DNA of 64,000 nucleotides, taken from the NCBI GenBank assembly GCA_017469405.1, contig JAFUGL010000003.1:1-64000 (forward strand). The letters run 5' to 3'. Each line of letters opens with the position of its first letter. Within the stretch, counting starts at the first letter, position 1. The position numbers and the translations under genes are program-made. The DNA comes from Lachnospiraceae bacterium. GTDB lineage: Bacteria > Bacillota > Clostridia > Lachnospirales > Lachnospiraceae. The notes under the pieces were generated by a model. That model was given only the letters and a program-made list of their open reading frames with translations. It had not been told where the DNA came from and did no database searches. Shown piece by piece: positions 43,253 to 53,074 of this stretch.

Positions 43253-43771
43253 ATGAGAAAGAATCTTATTACTGTTATAATACTTGCGATTTGTATAATC
43301 AACCTTGTGTTTAACATATTACTTGTATTTGTGTTTATGCCATCCGCTACAAAGACCAATAAGCTTATAGGCGATATAGCTGCGGTCCTTGATTTGGAAA
43401 TTGCATCGCAATCAAGTGGAGATTCTTCCGGTTTTGATGTCGCTGATTTGGCACCTTTTCAGCTTGAACAGGGTAATCCTATTAACCTTGCTTCAGACGG
43501 ATCTGATAAGGTTCACGCTCTTCAATATGGAATTACAATCAATTTAGATAAAACTGCTAAAGATTACAGTAAGGTTCAGGCTAATTTGGAAGCTTCAACA
43601 TCTCTTATATATGATATGACACGTGATGTAATTGGTAATTATACATACGCTCAGGTTATTGATGTAGAGGTTCAAAGACAGATAAAGGAAGAAATTTTGA
43701 AAAACCTTAAGGAAACCTTTAATACAGAATGTATTTATTCCATAAGCTTTTATAATTGGGTAGCACAGTAA
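43253..43771 (+). CDS. fliL: Flagellar basal-body-associated protein FliL
   Basis: FliL is a single-pass protein that rings the stator and supports torque and swarming. The 172-residue protein has an N-terminal membrane helix (about residues 5-30) and a periplasmic-type domain with the conserved FliL C-terminal pattern QIKEEILKNLKETFNTE and the final short motif FYNWVAQ. The Ser/Gly-rich linker after the helix is short. ATG follows ACGAGGAG. It lies between motB and fliM, the typical place. Confidence 0.88.
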   Translation: MRKNLITVIILAICIINLVFNILLVFVFMPSATKTNKLIGDIAAVLDLEIASQSSGDSSGFDVADLAPFQLEQGNPINLASDGSDKVHALQYGITINLDKTAKDYSKVQANLEASTSLIYDMTRDVIGNYTYAQVIDVEVQRQIKEEILKNLKETFNTECIYSISFYNWVAQ

Positions 43772-43793
43772 TCTTTCCTAGGAGGCGAATTGC

Positions 43794-44774
43794 GTGGCAG
43801 ACGTATTATCACAAAATGAAATAGATGCCTTGCTTAAGCAGCTTAGCTCCGGTGAGTTAGATGTTGATACCATAGAAGATTCTCAGGCAGCTAAGGTTAA
43901 AGAGTATGATTTTTCAAGACCTGCAAAGTTTTCTAAAGAACATCTTAGAACACTTGAGATAATATTTGAGCATTTTGGAAGATTATTATCAAGTAATCTC
44001 CCTGCGTATCTTAGAAAAAATGTTCAGGTTGAGGTTATGAACTCAGAAGCGGTAACATATTCCGAGTTTTCAAATGCCTTATCTAATCCGGTTTTGCTCG
44101 CTATAGTAAATATGTCTCCGCTATCGGGTAACATTATTTTGGAGCTTGCGACCAATATTGGATATACAATTATTGACAGACTGCTTGGAGGTTCGGGAGA
44201 ACCACTGGAAAAAGTAAGGGATTTTTCCGAAATTGAATTATCGATATTAGAAAGAATATTTAATGTTATTATAGAATTGTTAAGAGAACCATGGGGTAAT
44301 GTTGTTGAGATTGATCCTTATCTTGAGAGGATAGAAACAAATTCTCAATTTGCCCAGATTATATCGCCAACAGAGATGATAGCCATAGTAACTATCAACA
44401 TCAATATCGGCGGTGTAGAAGGTCTTATGAATGTATGTCTTCCGTTTATGACTTTGGAAGATGTAATGGATAAGCTTAATACAAAATATTGGTTTTCTAC
44501 TATGCAGGATAGAGATGAGCAAAGCTATGCTGATGTTATTGAAACAGCAATCAATAAGGCTCAGATTCCTATTTCTGCCGAACTCGGAAAGAGTACGATC
44601 ACAGTATGGGATTTTGTTAATCTTCAGATAGGCGATGTAATAAAGCTTAATACCAATGTTGATGATGAGCTTGATATATACGTCGGAAATATTGTAAAAT
44701 TTAAAGCATTACCGGGTTCAACTAGTGATAATTACGCTGTAAAAGTCACTGAAATCTATAGAGAGGAGGAATAA
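43794..44774 (+). CDS. fliM: Flagellar motor switch protein FliM
   Basis: FliM is the C-ring protein that binds CheY-P. The N-terminal peptide LSQNEIDALLKQL is the CheY-binding segment, the middle is CheC-like (KVKEYDFSRPAKFSKEHLRTLEII and ATNIGYTIIDRLLGGSGEPLE) and the C-terminal SpoA domain ends with GDVIKLNTNVDDELDIYVG. At 326 residues it is standard. The start is GTG at 43794 with CTAGGAGG 8 bases before it. It stands before fliY, the second switch protein of Firmicutes. Confidence 0.96.
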   Translation: MADVLSQNEIDALLKQLSSGELDVDTIEDSQAAKVKEYDFSRPAKFSKEHLRTLEIIFEHFGRLLSSNLPAYLRKNVQVEVMNSEAVTYSEFSNALSNPVLLAIVNMSPLSGNIILELATNIGYTIIDRLLGGSGEPLEKVRDFSEIELSILERIFNVIIELLREPWGNVVEIDPYLERIETNSQFAQIISPTEMIAIVTININIGGVEGLMNVCLPFMTLEDVMDKLNTKYWFSTMQDRDEQSYADVIETAINKAQIPISAELGKSTITVWDFVNLQIGDVIKLNTNVDDELDIYVGNIVKFKALPGSTSDNYAVKVTEIYREEE

Positions 44775-44780
44775 GCTGAT

Positions 44781-45932
44781 ATGGATGGCATGTTATCACA
44801 AGAAGAGATAAACGCATTGCTTGGAGATATGGGTGCGGGTTCTTCGGATAGCAATTCATCTGGAGGAGGCGGAGACCTCAGTACAGATGAAAAAGATGCA
44901 ATAGGTGAGATATCCAACATATGTATGGGTACTGCAGCAACTACCCTTTATTCCTTGGTTAATCAAAAGGTTGTCATAACCACTCCGGTTGTAGATGTTA
45001 CGACATGGGAGAATATGACACAAGAATATGCAAGACCTTGCGTTTTTATCAATATAAATTATAAAGAAGGTATTGATGGAAATAATGTATTGATTCTTAA
45101 AGAGGAAGATGTTAAAGTAATCACAGACTTGATGATGGGTGGTGATGGACTTAATCCTTCTCCTGAACTTACAGATTTACATATAAGTGCTATCTGTGAG
45201 GCGATGAATCAAATGATGGGTTCATCTGCAACATCGCTTTCATCAATGCTTAACTGTAAGGTTGATATAAGTCCGCCTGAAGCTGAACTTATAGATATGG
45301 CCGGTAACATTGACCCGGCAAAGATATCAAATTTTATAAATGGTGAATTTGTAAATGTAACTTTCAGGATGACAATAGGAGAGCTTGTTGATAGCACGAT
45401 AATGCAGCTTTATCCTATAGATCTTGCAAAGGAATTATATAGAAAGTTTTCAAGCGGAGAAGAACAGGCTCCTGAACCGCCTAAGGCACCGGCACCACAG
45501 CCGACGCCGCAACCGGCACCACAGCCGCAACCTCAACCGGCACCACAACCAATGATGATGGAACAGCCGATGATGGGTCAACCGATGATGGGACAGCCAA
45601 TGATGGGCCAGCCGATGATGGCGCAGGACGTGAATGTACAAAATGTGCAGTTTAAGGCGTTTAATCCTATGCCGAATCCTGTACTACAGCAGGAAAACAT
45701 CGATTTGATTATGGATGTACCGCTTGATGTATCAGTTGTACTTGGTAGAACCAAGAAATCAATAAAAGAAATCCTCGAGTTTGCACCGGGAACTATTATT
45801 GAACTTAACAGACTTGCCGGTGAACCGATAGATGTTATAGTCAATCAGAAATTGGTTGCAAAGGGCGAGGTTGTAGTTATAGAAGAAAGCTTTGGTATAA
45901 GAATTACCGATATAATAAAGGAAAAAATGTAA
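44781..45932 (+). CDS. fliY: Flagellar motor switch phosphatase FliY (FliN domain)
   Basis: FliY carries a CheY-P phosphatase domain fused to the C-ring FliN domain. The N-terminus has LSQEEINALLGDM, which resembles the FliM CheY-binding peptide. The CheC-like domain has two active-site motifs (GEISNICMGTAATTLYS and ICEAMNQMMGSSATSLSS). A Pro/Gln-rich linker (about residues 230-280) includes the PMMGQ repeats, and the C-terminus (DVPLDVSVVLGRTKKSIKEILEFAPGTIIEL) is FliN. It was identified from both domains and the place after fliM. Confidence 0.94.
   Translation: MDGMLSQEEINALLGDMGAGSSDSNSSGGGGDLSTDEKDAIGEISNICMGTAATTLYSLVNQKVVITTPVVDVTTWENMTQEYARPCVFININYKEGIDGNNVLILKEEDVKVITDLMMGGDGLNPSPELTDLHISAICEAMNQMMGSSATSLSSMLNCKVDISPPEAELIDMAGNIDPAKISNFINGEFVNVTFRMTIGELVDSTIMQLYPIDLAKELYRKFSSGEEQAPEPPKAPAPQPTPQPAPQPQPQPAPQPMMMEQPMMGQPMMGQPMMGQPMMAQDVNVQNVQFKAFNPMPNPVLQQENIDLIMDVPLDVSVVLGRTKKSIKEILEFAPGTIIELNRLAGEPIDVIVNQKLVAKGEVVVIEESFGIRITDIIKEKM
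45553..45620 (+). repeat. Short in-frame repeats in the FliY linker
   Basis: Four to five consecutive 15-base units encode MMGQP and variants, following PAPQPTPQP-type repeats. They encode a flexible Pro/Gln/Met linker between the phosphatase and FliN domains. Confidence 0.8.
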
Positions 45933-45947
45933 AAGGAGTATAATTTT

Positions 45948-46310
45948 ATGGCAAAGAGTATACTTATTTGTGATGATGCAGCATTTATGAGAATGATGAT
46001 TAAGGATATTTTAACCAAGAATGGTTATAATATCGCAGGCGAGGCAGAAAATGGCGCTAAAGCTGTTGAAAAGTATGAGGAAACTAAACCTGATTTAGTT
46101 CTCATGGATATTACTATGCCGGAAATGGATGGTATACAGGCGCTTAAGAAAATTAAGGAAAAGGATCCGAATGCAAGTGTTGTTATGTGTTCAGCTATGG
46201 GTCAGCAGGCTATGGTTATTGAGTCTATTCAGTCAGGCGCAAGAGACTTTATTGTTAAGCCGTTCCAGCCTGATCGTGTTATTGAGGCAGTTAAAAAGGC
46301 AGTAGAATAA
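45948..46310 (+). CDS. cheY: Chemotaxis response regulator CheY
   Basis: CheY carries the signal from CheA to FliM/FliY. The 120-residue single receiver domain has the acidic pair DDAAFMR at the N-terminus, the phospho-acceptor Asp54 (LVLMDITMPEMDG), the switch residue in VVMCSAMG and the Lys in IVKPFQPDRV. The length is that of a stand-alone CheY. ATG follows AAAAGGAG. It sits between fliY and fliO, the standard Firmicute place, so it is produced along with the switch. Confidence 0.97.
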   Translation: MAKSILICDDAAFMRMMIKDILTKNGYNIAGEAENGAKAVEKYEETKPDLVLMDITMPEMDGIQALKKIKEKDPNASVVMCSAMGQQAMVIESIQSGARDFIVKPFQPDRVIEAVKKAVE

Positions 46311-46311
46311 T

Positions 46312-46725
46312 ATGAAAATATTTTTGTCGGGTAATAGCTACGGAGGCTGGCATTCGTTCGCCAATATTCTGTCGCTATTGCTTATATTTGTATTGGTTTT
46401 GGCTATGGCTTATTTCTCTACTAAGTTTATAGCTAAGTTTCAAGCCGGTAATATTAATAATAAGTCTAATATAAAAATAATTGAGTCTTACAGGATTGGT
46501 AATAATAAGTTTATCGCTATTGTTAAAATTGGTGATGATTATTATGCCATTGCCTTGGGCAAGGAGGAAGTAACCTTTATAGATAAGCTTAATGCTGAAG
46601 GTCTTAGATTAAATAATGAAGGTTCTTCCGGCGCTATGGATGGAACGTTTGAAAAAGTTGATTTCAAGGATGTTCTTTCTAAATTAAAAAATAAAAAATC
46701 AAAAGATGATGAGGACACAAAGTAG
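46312..46725 (+). CDS. fliO: Flagellar biosynthetic protein FliO
   Basis: FliO helps assemble the FliP ring of the export gate. The 137-residue protein has one membrane helix (about residues 15-38) and the conserved cytosolic FliO motif IKIIESYRIGNNKFIAIVKIGDDYYAIALG. The start follows the cheY stop by one base, so translation is likely coupled. The C-terminal Lys/Asp-rich tail is disordered. Recognition rests on the motif and on the place directly before fliP. Confidence 0.88.
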   Translation: MKIFLSGNSYGGWHSFANILSLLLIFVLVLAMAYFSTKFIAKFQAGNINNKSNIKIIESYRIGNNKFIAIVKIGDDYYAIALGKEEVTFIDKLNAEGLRLNNEGSSGAMDGTFEKVDFKDVLSKLKNKKSKDDEDTK

Positions 46726-46733
46726 GTAGAAAA

Positions 46734-47564
46734 ATGAGATTTAGAAGGCTTCGTAAGTTAATTATATTATTATTTATACCGATTGCTTTAGCTGTCTTTA
46801 TTTCAGGAACAAATTCATATGCTACCGGAGTTACACCTGATACAGATCCTGAAGAGGGAGTGGAGAATGCTGTTACAGATGATGAAAATGATGGCTTTTC
46901 TGTCGGTCTTACTCTTAATTCAAATTCTGATGAAACCAGACTTGCAGGAACTCTCAGAATGCTCCTGGTAATAACGGTAATTTCATTAGCTCCATCAATA
47001 TTAGTTATGCTGACATCGTTTACGAGAACTATTGTTGTTCTTCATTTTGTTAGAACTGCAGTAGGTACTCAATCGTCACCGCCTAATAATGTATTGATTG
47101 GGCTTTCGTTGTTTTTAACACTTTTTATTATGAGTCCTATATTTGTACAGATAAATGAGGAAGCAATTGAACCTCTGTCAGCACAGGAGATTACTCAGGA
47201 AGAAGCTATTGATAATGCTATTGCACCGCTTCGTGATTTTATGTTAAGGCAGGTTAGACAGGAAGATTTAAGGCTTTTTATGGATATTGCAAGAATGGAC
47301 ACAGTTGATGATGTTAGTGAGATACCGACAACTGTTATTATTCCGGCATTTATAATTAGTGAGTTAAGAGCTGCTTTTATTATTGGATTTTTAATATATA
47401 TTCCTTTTATTATAATCGATATGGTTGTATCATCGGTTCTTATGTCAATGGGTATGATGATGCTTCCACCGACGACGATTTCTATGCCTTTTAAGATATT
47501 ACTTTTTATCATGGCAGATGGATGGAATCTTGTTATTGGACAACTTGTTCAATCATTCCATTAA
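46734..47564 (+). CDS. fliP: Flagellar export gate protein FliP
   Basis: FliP forms the core pore of the export gate. The 276-residue protein begins with a cleavable signal-like segment (RKLIILLFIPIALAVFISGTNSYA), then four membrane helices. Motifs seen are TSFTRTIVVLHFVRTAVGTQSSPPNNVLIGLSLFLTLF and FIISELRAAFIIGFLIYIPFIIIDMVVSSVLMSMGMMMLPP. The length of 276 is in the family range. It is followed by fliQ and fliR, the standard order. Confidence 0.96.
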   Translation: MRFRRLRKLIILLFIPIALAVFISGTNSYATGVTPDTDPEEGVENAVTDDENDGFSVGLTLNSNSDETRLAGTLRMLLVITVISLAPSILVMLTSFTRTIVVLHFVRTAVGTQSSPPNNVLIGLSLFLTLFIMSPIFVQINEEAIEPLSAQEITQEEAIDNAIAPLRDFMLRQVRQEDLRLFMDIARMDTVDDVSEIPTTVIIPAFIISELRAAFIIGFLIYIPFIIIDMVVSSVLMSMGMMMLPPTTISMPFKILLFIMADGWNLVIGQLVQSFH

Positions 47565-47619
47565 AATAGATTTTTATAAATTTTTAGTTATTGATTTTTA
47601 TTTGAGAAGGTGATTTATT

Positions 47620-47889
47620 TTGACAGTAGGAGACGTTATAGATATAACAAGTCAGGCTATATGGCTGATAATTAAGTGTTCTGCACCGATGCTTTTAGCA
47701 TCGCTTATAGTTGGTCTTATTGTCAGCATATTTCAAACTGTAACATCTATACAGGAACAAACACTTACATTTGTTCCTAAGATATTAACTGTATTTCTGG
47801 TTCTGATATTAACAGGTAACTGGATTTTAAATAATATTGTTGCATTTATTCAGGATATTTACAGTAGATTTGGAGATTTTGTGGGGTAG
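47620..47889 (+). CDS. fliQ: Flagellar export gate protein FliQ
   Basis: FliQ surrounds FliP/FliR in the export gate. The 89-residue protein has two membrane helices (about residues 13-38 and 50-75) and the family pattern LLASLIVGLIVSIFQTVTSIQEQTLTFVPKI. The start is TTG at 47620; GAAGGTGAT precedes it. FliQ-type proteins are always near this length. It lies between fliP and fliR. Confidence 0.95.
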   Translation: MTVGDVIDITSQAIWLIIKCSAPMLLASLIVGLIVSIFQTVTSIQEQTLTFVPKILTVFLVLILTGNWILNNIVAFIQDIYSRFGDFVG

Positions 47890-47895
47890 TGTGGT

Positions 47896-48669
47896 ATGGA
47901 TTTAAGAATTTCAACCTTAACCCTTGAAGCTTTTTTACTTGTTCTGGCAAGAACCGGAGGATTTATTTCAACGGCTCCATTGTTCAGCAACAGAAGTATT
48001 AATACAAGATTAAGATTACTTGTTGCAGGTTGCATAGCAATCACAATGTTTACCTCTATGAATGTTCCTCTCCCTGAGTATAGTACTGTGTTTGGCTATA
48101 CGGTTTTGCTATTAAAGGAACTTTTGATAGGTCTTTCGTTAGGATTTATGTCAAACTTTGTGATGGCTATAATTGTAATGGCCGGAGAGTTTATAGACAG
48201 AGAAATCGGCTTTACCATGGCCACAACCTTTGACCCGTCTGTTGGTACAATGGTTACAATTACGGCAGAATTATATGATAAGATGATTTATCTTATTATT
48301 CTAATAACAAATCTACATTTTTATATACTTAGGGCGCTTGTCCAGTCGTTTGAAGTTGTACCATTGGGACATATAAATATAAATTATAGTTTTTTGCTGA
48401 CTGAAGTTCTTGGCTTTATTGCACAGTATTTCAGTATCGGTTTTAGAATTGCCATGCCGATTTTTTTAAGCACAATTATTTTAAATGTAATACTTGGCGT
48501 AATTTCAAAAAGTTCACCGCAGATGAATATGTTTGCAATTGGTATGCAGCTTAAGGTTTTAGGTGGTCTTATGATGTTTTCAATTGTAACCATGTATATT
48601 CCAAGTATAGCTAATTATCTTGTGGAAAAAATGAATGATGTAGTTACGACAATTTTGGGGGGCTTATAA
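47896..48669 (+). CDS. fliR: Flagellar export gate protein FliR
   Basis: FliR completes the export-gate core with FliP and FliQ. The 257-residue protein has several membrane helices, beginning ARTGGFISTAPLFSNRSINTRLR, and the conserved VMAGEFIDREIGFTMATTFDPSVG segment. The FliR C-terminus ends with a helix in ITMYIPSIANYL-like residues. It is 6 bases from fliQ and 3 from flhB, so all are co-translated. Confidence 0.95.
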   Translation: MDLRISTLTLEAFLLVLARTGGFISTAPLFSNRSINTRLRLLVAGCIAITMFTSMNVPLPEYSTVFGYTVLLLKELLIGLSLGFMSNFVMAIIVMAGEFIDREIGFTMATTFDPSVGTMVTITAELYDKMIYLIILITNLHFYILRALVQSFEVVPLGHININYSFLLTEVLGFIAQYFSIGFRIAMPIFLSTIILNVILGVISKSSPQMNMFAIGMQLKVLGGLMMFSIVTMYIPSIANYLVEKMNDVVTTILGGL

Positions 48670-48672
48670 CTT

Positions 48673-49794
48673 ATGCCTGAATATAAAATTGTACTTCGGT
48701 ATAATCTGCAGTTTTTTGCAAATGATGATAAAACAGAAGAACCTACAGCCAAAAAGATAGAAGATACACGTAAGGAAGGTCAGGTTGCAAAAAGCACAGA
48801 GCTTTCCAGTGCAATAGCTTTGTTTGCGGCTTTTATCAGTCTGAGATTTTTAATGGGTTTTCTTTCAGGAAGACTTTTAGAAGTGTTTCATACGTTTTGG
48901 CAACAAATGCACATTTATTCAACGGGAGATTTTTCTACAAATACTGCACATAAAATAGTTACAAATGTTTTGTTGTATGTATTGATATCAATTTTACCTT
49001 TTTTATTAGTGTTTTTATTTATCGGTTTTATGGCACAGAGACTCCAGATAACATGGAAAGTTACTACAAAACCATTACAACCGAAGCTGAACAAGCTAAA
49101 TCCGTTGAGTGGATTTAAACGAATTTTTTCCGGTAGATCATTGATAAATCTATTGATGTCAATAGCCAAGGTTATTATATTTGGATTAATCAGCTACAGC
49201 GTTATAAAAGACAATTTGGGTGTGTTTATAAATGCATATGATAATAATCTGGAGGATAATCTTGGGATATTATTTGATCTTATCTTTGAGCTTGGAATAA
49301 AGATTTCTGCTGTATATTTAATTATTGCCTTTGCGGATTTATTTTATCAAAAATGGAAACATAAGCAGGATATAAAGATGACAAAGCAGGAAGTCAAGGA
49401 TGAGTATAAGAATCAGGAAGGAGATCCTAAGGTAAAAGGTCAGCAAAGACAGAGAATGCAGCAGGCTTCAAGACGTCGTATGATGCAGAATATCCCTGAA
49501 GCTGATGTTGTAATAACGAATCCAACGCATTTTGCTGTAGCTTTAAAATACGATAATAATATCAGTAAAGCTCCGATTGTTGTAGCTAAGGGTGCGGATT
49601 ATCTTGCTTATAAAATAAAAGATATTGCAAGAGAAAATGATGTAGAAATATATGAGGATAAACCTCTTGCACGTATGCTTTATGCCAACGTAGAGGTTGG
49701 AGATGAGATTCCGCAGGAACTTTATCAATCTGTTGCTGAAGTGTTTGCATATTTGATAAATGTTAAAAAAAGCATGAATAATATGGTTAGTTAA
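48673..49794 (+). CDS. flhB: Flagellar export switch protein FlhB
   Basis: FlhB has a membrane part that joins the gate and a cytosolic part that switches substrates after autocleavage. The 373-residue protein begins with the LQFFANDDKTEEPTAKKIEDTRKEGQ segment, has four membrane helices, and ends with the autocleavage site NPTH (Asn283/Pro284) in VVITNPTHFAVALKY. The cytosolic C-domain continues KAPIVVAKGADYLAYKIKDIARE. All features of active FlhB are present. Confidence 0.96.
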   Translation: MPEYKIVLRYNLQFFANDDKTEEPTAKKIEDTRKEGQVAKSTELSSAIALFAAFISLRFLMGFLSGRLLEVFHTFWQQMHIYSTGDFSTNTAHKIVTNVLLYVLISILPFLLVFLFIGFMAQRLQITWKVTTKPLQPKLNKLNPLSGFKRIFSGRSLINLLMSIAKVIIFGLISYSVIKDNLGVFINAYDNNLEDNLGILFDLIFELGIKISAVYLIIAFADLFYQKWKHKQDIKMTKQEVKDEYKNQEGDPKVKGQQRQRMQQASRRRMMQNIPEADVVITNPTHFAVALKYDNNISKAPIVVAKGADYLAYKIKDIARENDVEIYEDKPLARMLYANVEVGDEIPQELYQSVAEVFAYLINVKKSMNNMVS

Positions 49795-49833
49795 TTTTTA
49801 TAAAAAATATAATTGGAAAGGAGTAAATATAAG

Positions 49834-51876
49834 ATGAAAAGAAATGATGCATTTTTAGGCTTTTATTTACTTGCTGCAGTTATATTTTTCATAATTCCGA
49901 TTAAATCTTGGATGCTTGATTTGTTGATACTTTTCAATATATCAATGTATTTGATTATAGTTTTTAACTGTTTGTTTGCAAAAGAAACTCTTTCAATGTC
50001 TGGTTTTCCGACTTTGCTTTTGTTTACAACTATTTTTAGAATTTCACTTAACGTATCATCTACAAGACTTATTTTATCAACCGGAGATCCCGGTAAAGTA
50101 GTAGAGGTATTTGGTTCTTTCGTAGGTGGCGGTAATCTTATTATCGGTGCAATTATATTTATAGTTTTACTTATAGTTCAGATGATGGTAATAAATAAAG
50201 GTTCTGAAAGAGTATCAGAGGTAACTGCAAGATTTACTCTTGACGCTATGCCGGGAAAACAAATGGCTATCGATGCTGACCTTTCCTCAGGAGCTATAAC
50301 CGATCAACAGGCTATAGAACGACGTGACAAGATTCAGCAGGAATCAGCTTTCTTTGGAGCTATGGATGGTGCTACAAAGTACGTAAAAGGAGATGCAACA
50401 GCCGGTCTTATTATTACCCTTATAAATATAGTTGGTGGTATAGCTCTTGGAGTAACCATGCAGGGCTTGTCAGCTTCTGAAGCACTTCAAAAATATACAA
50501 TTCTTACTATAGGTGATGGATTGGTATCCCAGATACCATCTATGCTTATATCTCTATCGACAGGTATACTTGTAACAAAGGCATCAAAGGAAGAAAGTAT
50601 AGGTGATACACTTATCGGAGAACTTTTCAGTATACCAAAGGTTCTATTGTTTGTAGGTGGTACAATGATTGGACTTGGTTTATTTACACCTCTAAACTTT
50701 TTCTTTTGTGCATCTTATGGTATACTGTTTATAGTGATTTCAACTTCTCTTAAAAATGCTGAAAAGAAAGCTGAAATTGAAGAAGAGGTTGAAGAGGAAG
50801 AAGTACAGGCGGATGAAGTCAGAAGACACGAAAATGTCAATTCGCTTCTTCAGGTTGATCCTATTGAATTGGAGTTTGGTTATGGTATAATACCATTAGC
50901 GGATGTCAACCAGGGTGGTGACCTGTTAGACAGAGTTGTAATGATAAGAAGACAGATTGCTCTTGAACTTGGTGCAGTAGTACCTATCATACGTTTAAGA
51001 GATAACATACAGCTTAATCCTAATCAGTATATAATCAAGATAAAAGGTATTCAGGTTAGTGAGGGAGAGATATTATTTGATCACTATATGGCTATGAATC
51101 CCGGTTATGTTGAGGATGAGATAACAGGTATTCCTACACTTGAACCGGCATTCCATCTGGAGGCTATGTGGATTACAGAATCTCAGAGAGAACGTGCTGA
51201 GTCACTTGGTTATACGGTAGTTGATCCGCCATCAATTATTGCAACACATCTTACTGAGGTGATTAAACATCATTTGGATGAGCTTCTTACAAGACAGGAT
51301 GTTCAGAATCTTATCGATAACATCAAGGAGTCCAATAAAACTCTTGTTGATGAGCTTGTTCCAAAGCTTTTGGGTGTCGGAGATATTCAGAAGGTGTTGC
51401 AGAATCTTTTAAAAGAAGGTATATCCATAAGAGATCTTGTTACAATATTTGAAACACTTGCTGATTATGCGGCAACAAGCAGAGATACTGATATACTTAC
51501 TGAGTACGTTAGACAGAGTCTGAAACGTGCTATTTCCAATAAATATTTTGGTGATGAAAATATGACGGAAGTTATAACGCTTGACCCTAAAGTTGAGCAG
51601 ATGATTATGGGATCAATTAAACAGACAGAGCAAGGGGCATATATTTCACTTGATCCTGCAGTGACTAAAAAGATACTTAATGCAACCGAGATAGAAATAC
51701 AAAAGCTTGAAAATAAGGGTTTAAATCCAATTATTATTACTTCTCCTATTGTGAGAATGTATTTTAAGAAAATGACAAGTGAGTATTTTAGTGATCTTGT
51801 TGTAATTTCATATAATGAGATAGATTCCGATATTGAACTAAAGTCAATAGGAGTGGTAACGATAGATGATAATTAA
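49834..51876 (+). CDS. flhA: Flagellar export gate protein FlhA
   Basis: FlhA is the large export-gate protein that uses the proton gradient. The 680-residue protein has eight membrane helices in the N-terminal 310 residues, with FHIPEP-family motifs such as LSMSGFPTLLLFTTIFRISLNVSSTRLIL and VTARFTLDAMPGKQMAIDADLSSGAI, and a four-subdomain cytosolic C-terminus. ATG at 49834 is preferred to the TTG at 49813, because GAAAGGAG lies about 10 bases upstream of it. The 3' end overlaps flhF by 11 bases. Confidence 0.96.
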   Translation: MKRNDAFLGFYLLAAVIFFIIPIKSWMLDLLILFNISMYLIIVFNCLFAKETLSMSGFPTLLLFTTIFRISLNVSSTRLILSTGDPGKVVEVFGSFVGGGNLIIGAIIFIVLLIVQMMVINKGSERVSEVTARFTLDAMPGKQMAIDADLSSGAITDQQAIERRDKIQQESAFFGAMDGATKYVKGDATAGLIITLINIVGGIALGVTMQGLSASEALQKYTILTIGDGLVSQIPSMLISLSTGILVTKASKEESIGDTLIGELFSIPKVLLFVGGTMIGLGLFTPLNFFFCASYGILFIVISTSLKNAEKKAEIEEEVEEEEVQADEVRRHENVNSLLQVDPIELEFGYGIIPLADVNQGGDLLDRVVMIRRQIALELGAVVPIIRLRDNIQLNPNQYIIKIKGIQVSEGEILFDHYMAMNPGYVEDEITGIPTLEPAFHLEAMWITESQRERAESLGYTVVDPPSIIATHLTEVIKHHLDELLTRQDVQNLIDNIKESNKTLVDELVPKLLGVGDIQKVLQNLLKEGISIRDLVTIFETLADYAATSRDTDILTEYVRQSLKRAISNKYFGDENMTEVITLDPKVEQMIMGSIKQTEQGAYISLDPAVTKKILNATEIEIQKLENKGLNPIIITSPIVRMYFKKMTSEYFSDLVVISYNEIDSDIELKSIGVVTIDDN

Positions 51877-53074
51877 GAAGTACAAAGCAGCAACTGAAAA
51901 GGATGCAATTCTTATGGCAAAAGAGGATCTTGGTCCTGAGGCTGTTGTGATGAATGTTAAAACAACAAAAAGAAAAGGCATAATGAAGCTTTTTAAGAAA
52001 AATACTGTTGAACTTACCGCAGCTATTGATGATAATGTGGCAGAAAAGCCGGCTAAGGAAAACTACAGTGAGGATGCTCAGAATGCAATAGAAGAAAAAA
52101 TAAATAGTATAGCAAAATTATTAGAACAGCAGATGATGACCGTAAATGATAAAAGCACTGAGCCAAATGATGAAAAAGAAGATTCACGTGGATCAAGATT
52201 TGATGCTATTGTTTCGGAAGATACAAAAGAATCGGTTCATAGTGATACAAAAGCATCCAATCCTGTTATAAAAAACAGAGTTATAGAACTGATATATAAT
52301 CAACTGATTGAAAATGAGGTTAATAAGGAAATTGCTGATGAAATAATCGGTGAAATGGATACGGAAAATAATAATTTGCCGTTAGATAATATTTTAGCTA
52401 ATGTATATCAGAAAATAGTTTTAAAGCTTGGAGAGGTAAAACCGCTTGCTGTAGGAGAAAAAAAGCCTAAAATCGTATTTTTTGTTGGAAATACCGGCGT
52501 TGGAAAAACTACAACAATGGCAAAACTCGCTTCAAAATTTAAGCTCGAAGAAAAATTAAATATAGCCATGTTGTCCATAGATACCTATAGGATTGCGGCT
52601 ATCGAACAGATTAAAACCTATGCCAATATTTTAAATACACCTATGGAAGTAGTATATACTCCTGAGGATATAAAGAACTATGTTGAAAAATATAGTGATT
52701 GTGATTTGATTTTTGTTGATACGGCAGGTCATTCACATAAAAACGAAGAACAAAAGAAAAATCTTAAAGAGATGGTTGATGCTGTATCAGATTATGAAAC
52801 AGAGGTTTTTCTTGTGGTTAGTGCTGTCGTAAAATATAAGGATTTACTGGATATTGCAAAGACTTATGATAAATTATTTGATTATAAGCTTATCTTCACT
52901 AAGCTTGATGAAACCAGAGCATCAGGTTCAATATTAAATTTAAAGCTTGATATGGGCAAAACCTTATCTTACGCAACATGGGGACAGAATGTTCCTGAGG
53001 ATATAGGTATAATAGATCCTCAAATTGTTGCCAAGAGCTTGTTAGGAGGTGCCGGTGATGGATCAGGCTTCTAA
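51866..53074 (+). CDS. flhF: Flagellar SRP-type GTPase FlhF
   Basis: FlhF is an SRP-family GTPase that places flagella and sets their number with FlhG. The 402-residue protein has an N-terminal B domain ([33 protein letters not shown]), a long charged middle, and the NG domain with [34 protein letters not shown] and [13 protein letters not shown]. The start overlaps flhA by 11 bases and its C-terminus overlaps flhG by 17, so the set is coupled. Confidence 0.95.
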   Translation: MIIKKYKAATEKDAILMAKEDLGPEAVVMNVKTTKRKGIMKLFKKNTVELTAAIDDNVAEKPAKENYSEDAQNAIEEKINSIAKLLEQQMMTVNDKSTEPNDEKEDSRGSRFDAIVSEDTKESVHSDTKASNPVIKNRVIELIYNQLIENEVNKEIADEIIGEMDTENNNLPLDNILANVYQKIVLKLGEVKPLAVGEKKPKIVFFVGNTGVGKTTTMAKLASKFKLEEKLNIAMLSIDTYRIAAIEQIKTYANILNTPMEVVYTPEDIKNYVEKYSDCDLIFVDTAGHSHKNEEQKKNLKEMVDAVSDYETEVFLVVSAVVKYKDLLDIAKTYDKLFDYKLIFTKLDETRASGSILNLKLDMGKTLSYATWGQNVPEDIGIIDPQIVAKSLLGGAGDGSGF

